DNA of 23,668 nt from JALZAA01 sp046727755. Its GTDB lineage: Bacteria > Actinomycetota > Acidimicrobiia > IMCC26256 > JACDBD01. The stretch covers positions 1 to 23,668 of the forward strand of contig JBKPDG010000116.1 in assembly GCA_046727755.1 (NCBI GenBank), written 5' to 3'. The translations under genes and the position numbers were made by a program. This document shows, one piece after another, positions 20,836 to 23,668 of the stretch. The notes beneath the pieces are model-generated. The model was given only the letters and a program-made list of their open reading frames with translations. It did not search any database and was not told where the DNA came from. How positions within the stretch are numbered: the first letter of the stretch is position 1; the number at the start of each line of letters is the position of its first letter.

Positions 20836-21503
20836 GGCGATGCCGTCAAATGGGCGAGGAACCCGACGAGGACGCGCGCCGTCGCGCCCCACACGGTCTC
20901 GCCGGGCAGCTCGAAGAAGGAGACGGCCCGGTCCGGTGACCCCCAGAACTCCTCGTGGAAGGCGTCGTCGTCGAGCAGCTCGGAGAGCGGCACCTCGAGG
21001 ATCTTCACGACCTCGCCCGGATGGGGGACGAGCTCCGGCAGCGGATCGACGATCCCGACGAAAGGAGTGATCGTGAAGCGAGATCCGACCGTGGCGAGCG
21101 TGTCGAGCTCGGCGACGATCTCGACGGCCGCCGGTGCCAGGCCGATCTCCTCCTCGGTCTCGCGCAGCGCCGCGTCGAGCAGGGTCTCGTCGATCCCGGT
21201 TCGCATCCCGCCGCCCGGGAACGACACCTCGCCCTGGTGCGTCGGCATGGTGTCGGGCCGCTTGGTGAGGACGAGGTGCGCCTCTCCGTCCGCCGCGAAG
21301 AGCGGGACGAGCACGGCGGCGGGGCGGCTGTCGGGCATCTCGAACGGTGGTTGCTGCGGCGGCGGGAGCGCGGCGCAGCGCTCGCGCACCTGGGCGAGGT
21401 TGAGCCGTCGCTCGCCGGCGGCGAGGTGGCTCCAGGGGGCGGGACCGCCCGGACGCGCGCTCGGCGGGCGGGGAATGCGCTGCTCGCCCCCCCGTCCCTG
21501 CAT
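20832..21503 (-). CDS. Nudix hydrolase, CoA pyrophosphatase type
   Basis: 223 residues. The UPF0035-like pattern LVLTKRPDTMPTHQGEVSFPGGG (78-99) followed by the Nudix box part AALRETEEEIGL (111-122) marks the NudL/NUDT7-type subfamily that splits CoA or acyl-CoA into phosphopantetheine and 3',5'-ADP. The Gly-x5-Glu part of the general Nudix signature is shifted by one residue, as is usual in this subfamily. The N-terminal ~55 residues are Arg/Pro-rich and unmatched. ATG 21503 is preferred because AGGGGAG lies 5 nt upstream; an ATG/GTG-type start 15 codons earlier would read through repeat copy C. The divergent acyl-CoA synthetase fits a CoA-metabolism context. Confidence 0.85.
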   Translation of the reverse strand: MQGRGGEQRIPRPPSARPGGPAPWSHLAAGERRLNLAQVRERCAALPPPQQPPFEMPDSRPAAVLVPLFAADGEAHLVLTKRPDTMPTHQGEVSFPGGGMRTGIDETLLDAALRETEEEIGLAPAAVEIVAELDTLATVGSRFTITPFVGIVDPLPELVPHPGEVVKILEVPLSELLDDDAFHEEFWGSPDRAVSFFELPGETVWGATARVLVGFLAHLTASP

Positions 21504-21519
21504 CGACTCTCCCCTTTGA

Positions 21520-21566
21520 CGCCGTCGCAAGCTCCGGCTCTGCGGCACCGGTCGGCAGAGCCGCCG
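21520..21566. repeat. Interspersed ~47-bp repeat, copy C
   Basis: Begins CGCCGTCGCAAGCTCCGGC and ends GGTCGGCAGAGCCGCCG. It contains a perfect 9-bp inverted repeat, CGGCTCTGC (21535-21543) with GCAGAGCCG (21555-21563), loop 11 nt. It lies 16 nt before the Nudix start, between the two-way -10 element and the Shine-Dalgarno, thus in the Nudix mRNA leader. Confidence 0.65.
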
Positions 21567-21572
21567 GTCGCC

Positions 21573-21586
21573 GCAGCGTACGCTGC
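21573..21586. promoter_or_regulatory. Palindromic two-way -10 element
   Basis: GCAGCGTACGCTGC is a perfect 14-bp palindrome and offers TACGCT on both strands. On the plus strand it ends 7 nt before the acyl-CoA synthetase ATG, which has no Shine-Dalgarno. On the minus strand it would start the Nudix transcript with a leader containing repeat copy C. It could also be a repressor site. Confidence 0.45.
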
Positions 21587-21591
21587 CGCCA

Positions 21592-23217
21592 ATGGACTGG
21601 AACTTCGGGACCGTGTTCGAGTCCGTCGCGGACGCGATCCCGGATGCGCCTGCGCTCGTGCAGGACGAGCGGCGGCGTACGTGGCGCGAATTCGACGAGC
21701 GCGCTGCCCGACTGGCGGCGGCCTTCCGGGAGATGGGCCTGGGGCCCGACTCGAAGGTCGCGTTCTATCTCTACAACTGCAACGAGTACCTCGAGACGCT
21801 CTTCGCCACCTTCAAGCTCCGGGCCGTCCCTGCCAACGTGAACTACCGCTACACCGCCGACGAGCTCGCCTATCTGCTCGAGAACTCCGACGCCGAGGCG
21901 GTCGTGTTTCACGGGTCGCTCGGCGATCGGGTCGACGCGGTGCGGGACCCGAAGCTGAAGGTGCGGGCCGCCGTGCAGGTCGACGACGGATCGCCGCTCG
22001 TTGACGGCGCCGTCCGCTACGAGGACCTCGTCGCGGCGCACGAGCCGATGGAGCGCATCGAGCGCTCGGGCGACGACGTCATCTTCCTCTACACCGGCGG
22101 AACTACCGGCATGCCGAAAGCCGTCATGTGGCGCCACGAGGACCTCTACGCCGCCCTGGCGCCGCTGGCGTACTCCTTCTTCGGACTCGACATGCCCGAG
22201 GACGCGAAGGACGCGGGTTCGCGTGCGCTGAAGGTGCACGAGTCCGGGTTGGTTCCCGTGCATCTCCCGGCGTCACCGCTGATGCACGGGACCGGTCAGT
22301 TCTCGACCCTGCAGGCGCTGTTCCTGGGCGGGAGGATCGTGACGCTCGAGAGCCGGCACTTCGACCCGCACGAGCTGTGGCGCGTCGTGCAGCGCGAGCG
22401 CGTCACGCAGATCGCGATCGTCGGCGACGCGTTTGCGAAGCCGATGTTGCGCGCCCTCGACGAGGCAGACGCCCGAGGCGAGCCCTACGACCTGTCGTCG
22501 CTGCTGTTGGTGATCAGCTCCGGCGTGATGTGGAGTGAGTCGGTCAAGCGTGAGCTGATCGATCGTCAACCCGTCATCGCCTACGACTCGCTGGGCTCGA
22601 GCGAAGGAGTGGGCTTCGCGAACGCCATCACCACCACGGACTCGAAGGGCGAGACCGCGAAGTTCAGCGTCGGACCGAACACGAAGGTGTTCACCGACGA
22701 CGGGCGCGAGGTGAAGCCGGGCTCGGGCGAGGTCGGATATCTCGCCGTCGGCGGCAACATCCCGCTCGGCTACTACAAGGACCCGGCGAAGACCGCGAGC
22801 ACGTTCCGCGAAGTCGACGGGAAGCGCTACTCGATCCCGGGTGACTACGCGACCGTCGAGGAGGACGGGACGATCACGCTCCTCGGCCGGGGCTCGGTGT
22901 CGATCAACTCGGGCGGCGAGAAGATCTTCCCCGAGGAGGTCGAGGAAGCGGTCAAGCAGCATCCAGAGGTCGCCGACGTCGTCGTCGTCGGTGTGCCCGA
23001 CGAGCGCTTCGGCGAGGCCGTGACCGCGGTCGTGGCGCCGACGTCGGGCGGGACCCCCGACGAGGACGAGATCGCCGAGACGGTCGAGCGCAGCGGCCTC
23101 GCCCGGTTCAAGCGCCCCCGGCACGTGGTCGTGGTCGACGCCGTTCCCCGGGGGCCGAACGGCAAGGCCGACTACGCCTGGGCGCGTGACACCGCCCGGG
23201 CCCGCGTCGCCACGTAG
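21592..23217 (+). CDS. FadD-like acyl-CoA synthetase
   Basis: 541-residue AMP-forming ligase (ANL superfamily) that activates carboxylic acids, probably fatty or related acids, to acyl-CoA through an acyl-adenylate. It shows the P-loop YTGGTTGMPK (167-176), a MPLMHGTGQF-like A4 region (SPLMHGTGQF), YDSLGSSEG (A5), the A7/A8 hinge region (IPGDYATVEEDGTITLLGRG, then NSGGEKIFPEEVEE) and the A10 catalytic lysine Lys525 in PNGKADY. The closest pattern I recall is the mycobacterial FadD group with GGTTGxPKxVMW; the true substrate is not deducible. The ATG follows TACGCT by 7 nt without Shine-Dalgarno. Divergent from a CoA-type Nudix hydrolase. Confidence 0.92.
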   Translation: MDWNFGTVFESVADAIPDAPALVQDERRRTWREFDERAARLAAAFREMGLGPDSKVAFYLYNCNEYLETLFATFKLRAVPANVNYRYTADELAYLLENSDAEAVVFHGSLGDRVDAVRDPKLKVRAAVQVDDGSPLVDGAVRYEDLVAAHEPMERIERSGDDVIFLYTGGTTGMPKAVMWRHEDLYAALAPLAYSFFGLDMPEDAKDAGSRALKVHESGLVPVHLPASPLMHGTGQFSTLQALFLGGRIVTLESRHFDPHELWRVVQRERVTQIAIVGDAFAKPMLRALDEADARGEPYDLSSLLLVISSGVMWSESVKRELIDRQPVIAYDSLGSSEGVGFANAITTTDSKGETAKFSVGPNTKVFTDDGREVKPGSGEVGYLAVGGNIPLGYYKDPAKTASTFREVDGKRYSIPGDYATVEEDGTITLLGRGSVSINSGGEKIFPEEVEEAVKQHPEVADVVVVGVPDERFGEAVTAVVAPTSGGTPDEDEIAETVERSGLARFKRPRHVVVVDAVPRGPNGKADYAWARDTARARVAT

Positions 23218-23244
23218 CCCCCGGGACGACCGCCACTGACCGAA

Positions 23245-23270
23245 CGAACGAGCGCGCGCCGTTCGATTTG
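23245..23270 (+). terminator. Weak terminator candidate after acyl-CoA synthetase
   Basis: CGAACG (23245-23250), 9-nt loop AGCGCGCGC, CGTTCG (23260-23265), then ATTTG. A six-pair stem followed by a short T-containing stretch 28 nt after the stop could end the synthetase transcript. The U-tract is poor. Confidence 0.3.
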
Positions 23271-23274
23271 TGGG

Positions 23275-23280
23275 TATGAT
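23275..23280 (+). promoter_or_regulatory. Putative -10 box for leaderless secreted-protein gene
   Basis: TATGAT, the best -10 match in the window, ends 8 nt before the ATG at 23289; the spacer TCGGGCGA has no Shine-Dalgarno. No good -35 is seen. This fits leaderless transcription. Confidence 0.5.
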
Positions 23281-23288
23281 TCGGGCGA

Positions 23289-23668
23289 ATGAGGACGATT
23301 GTCCGAGTTCTGCCCCGCTTGGTGGTTCTCGGGGTTGCGGGCGGGGCACTCCTGGTGCTGGCCGAACGCGGGCAGGACGCCCACGCGCAGGCGCCCGATC
23401 CGCCCGCCGCACCGGCGCTCGGCGGACCGGCTCCGTCGACCATCCCGGTGCCGGAGGTCCCGCCGATCACCGCACCCCCGGCGCCGGCGCTGCCGCCCAC
23501 ACCCGACGTGGCAGCGTTGCCGCTGCCAGCTCCCACCCTCCCGGGCGTCCCGACCCCTCCGCCGGTGCCGGCATCCGAGGCGCCGGGAACCGCGCCGCCG
23601 GCGCTGCCCGGCGCTCCCGACGCGCCCGAGGCGCCCGACGCTCCGAGCGTCGATCCGGGGCTCGTCAC
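23289..23668 (+). CDS. Secreted Pro/Ala-rich protein, 3' end outside window
   Basis: 126 codons are readable with no stop before the window edge. Residues 1-~35 form a signal peptide: basic start (MRTIVRVLPR), hydrophobic core LVVLGVAGGALLVLAE and an AHA-QA cleavage site. What follows is a Pro/Ala-dominated stretch (PAPALPPTPDVAALPLPAP and the like) that would be extended and flexible, perhaps a cell-wall-spanning linker or stalk for a domain further on. No catalytic domain is visible in the part seen, so the function is unknown. The antisense open frame here is a by-product of the GC-rich Pro/Ala codons. Confidence 0.72.
   Translation, partial: MRTIVRVLPRLVVLGVAGGALLVLAERGQDAHAQAPDPPAAPALGGPAPSTIPVPEVPPITAPPAPALPPTPDVAALPLPAPTLPGVPTPPPVPASEAPGTAPPALPGAPDAPEAPDAPSVDPGLV

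Noticed and set aside
1..23668. CRISPR array, tRNA/rRNA genes, insertion sequences, prophage or defence island
   Set aside because: No spaced direct repeats, tRNA-like cloverleaf, transposase, integrase or nuclease/toxin genes were seen; the genes are core metabolism.

Overview
The window is about 23.7 kb of very GC-rich DNA, densely packed with core-metabolism genes. I infer an actinobacterium, and the gene set hints at an Acidimicrobiia-like lineage. The grounds are the codon and GC style, an actinobacterial/cyanobacterial-type GuaB3 next to guaA, GTGA/TGATG overlaps between operon genes, and many starts with a TANNNT -10 box 6-8 nt upstream and no Shine-Dalgarno (leaderless transcripts). 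The lineage is inferred, not proven. I see no rRNA, tRNA, CRISPR array, transposase, phage gene or attachment site.

Layout. 1-2975 (minus): NADP isocitrate dehydrogenase, a C-terminal J-domain protein, and malate dehydrogenase cut by the window edge. 2999-4414: two divergent SRPBCC genes, one fused to an ArsR DNA-binding domain, sharing an intergenic palindrome. 4419-7598 (minus): purN-purH-folD, the formyl-folate end of purine synthesis, then a small zinc-ribbon membrane protein that seems to use a CTG start. 7720-9421 (plus): two tandem paralogous four-TM proteins, the second with a TolA-like Ala/Lys/Glu tail. 9469-12281 (minus): a stand-alone B12-binding protein, sucC, sucD and a DUF4190 membrane protein. 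12427-12900 (plus): a membrane-anchored protein of unknown function. 12924-15245 (minus): a PcrA/UvrD helicase. 15273-15545 (minus): a small unknown protein. 15655-20711 (minus): guaB3-GNAT-guaA-class I aldolase-85-aa protein-dtd. 20832-21503 (minus): a CoA-type Nudix hydrolase. 21592-23217 (plus): a FadD-like acyl-CoA synthetase. 23289-end (plus): the start of a secreted Pro/Ala-rich protein.

The genes form three metabolic themes. The TCA cycle and propionate entry are represented by icd, mdh, sucCD and the B12-binding protein. Purine and one-carbon metabolism is represented by purN, purH, folD, guaB3 and guaA. Acyl-CoA handling is represented by the acyl-CoA synthetase and the Nudix hydrolase. 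No stretch longer than about 150 bases lacks a gene.

No clearly new multi-gene system is visible. The less ordinary signals are regulatory: a recurring leaderless-promoter layout, a roughly 47-bp repeat found three times just upstream of minus-strand genes, a perfectly palindromic two-way -10 element, and an ArsR-SRPBCC/SRPBCC pair with a well-placed operator candidate.
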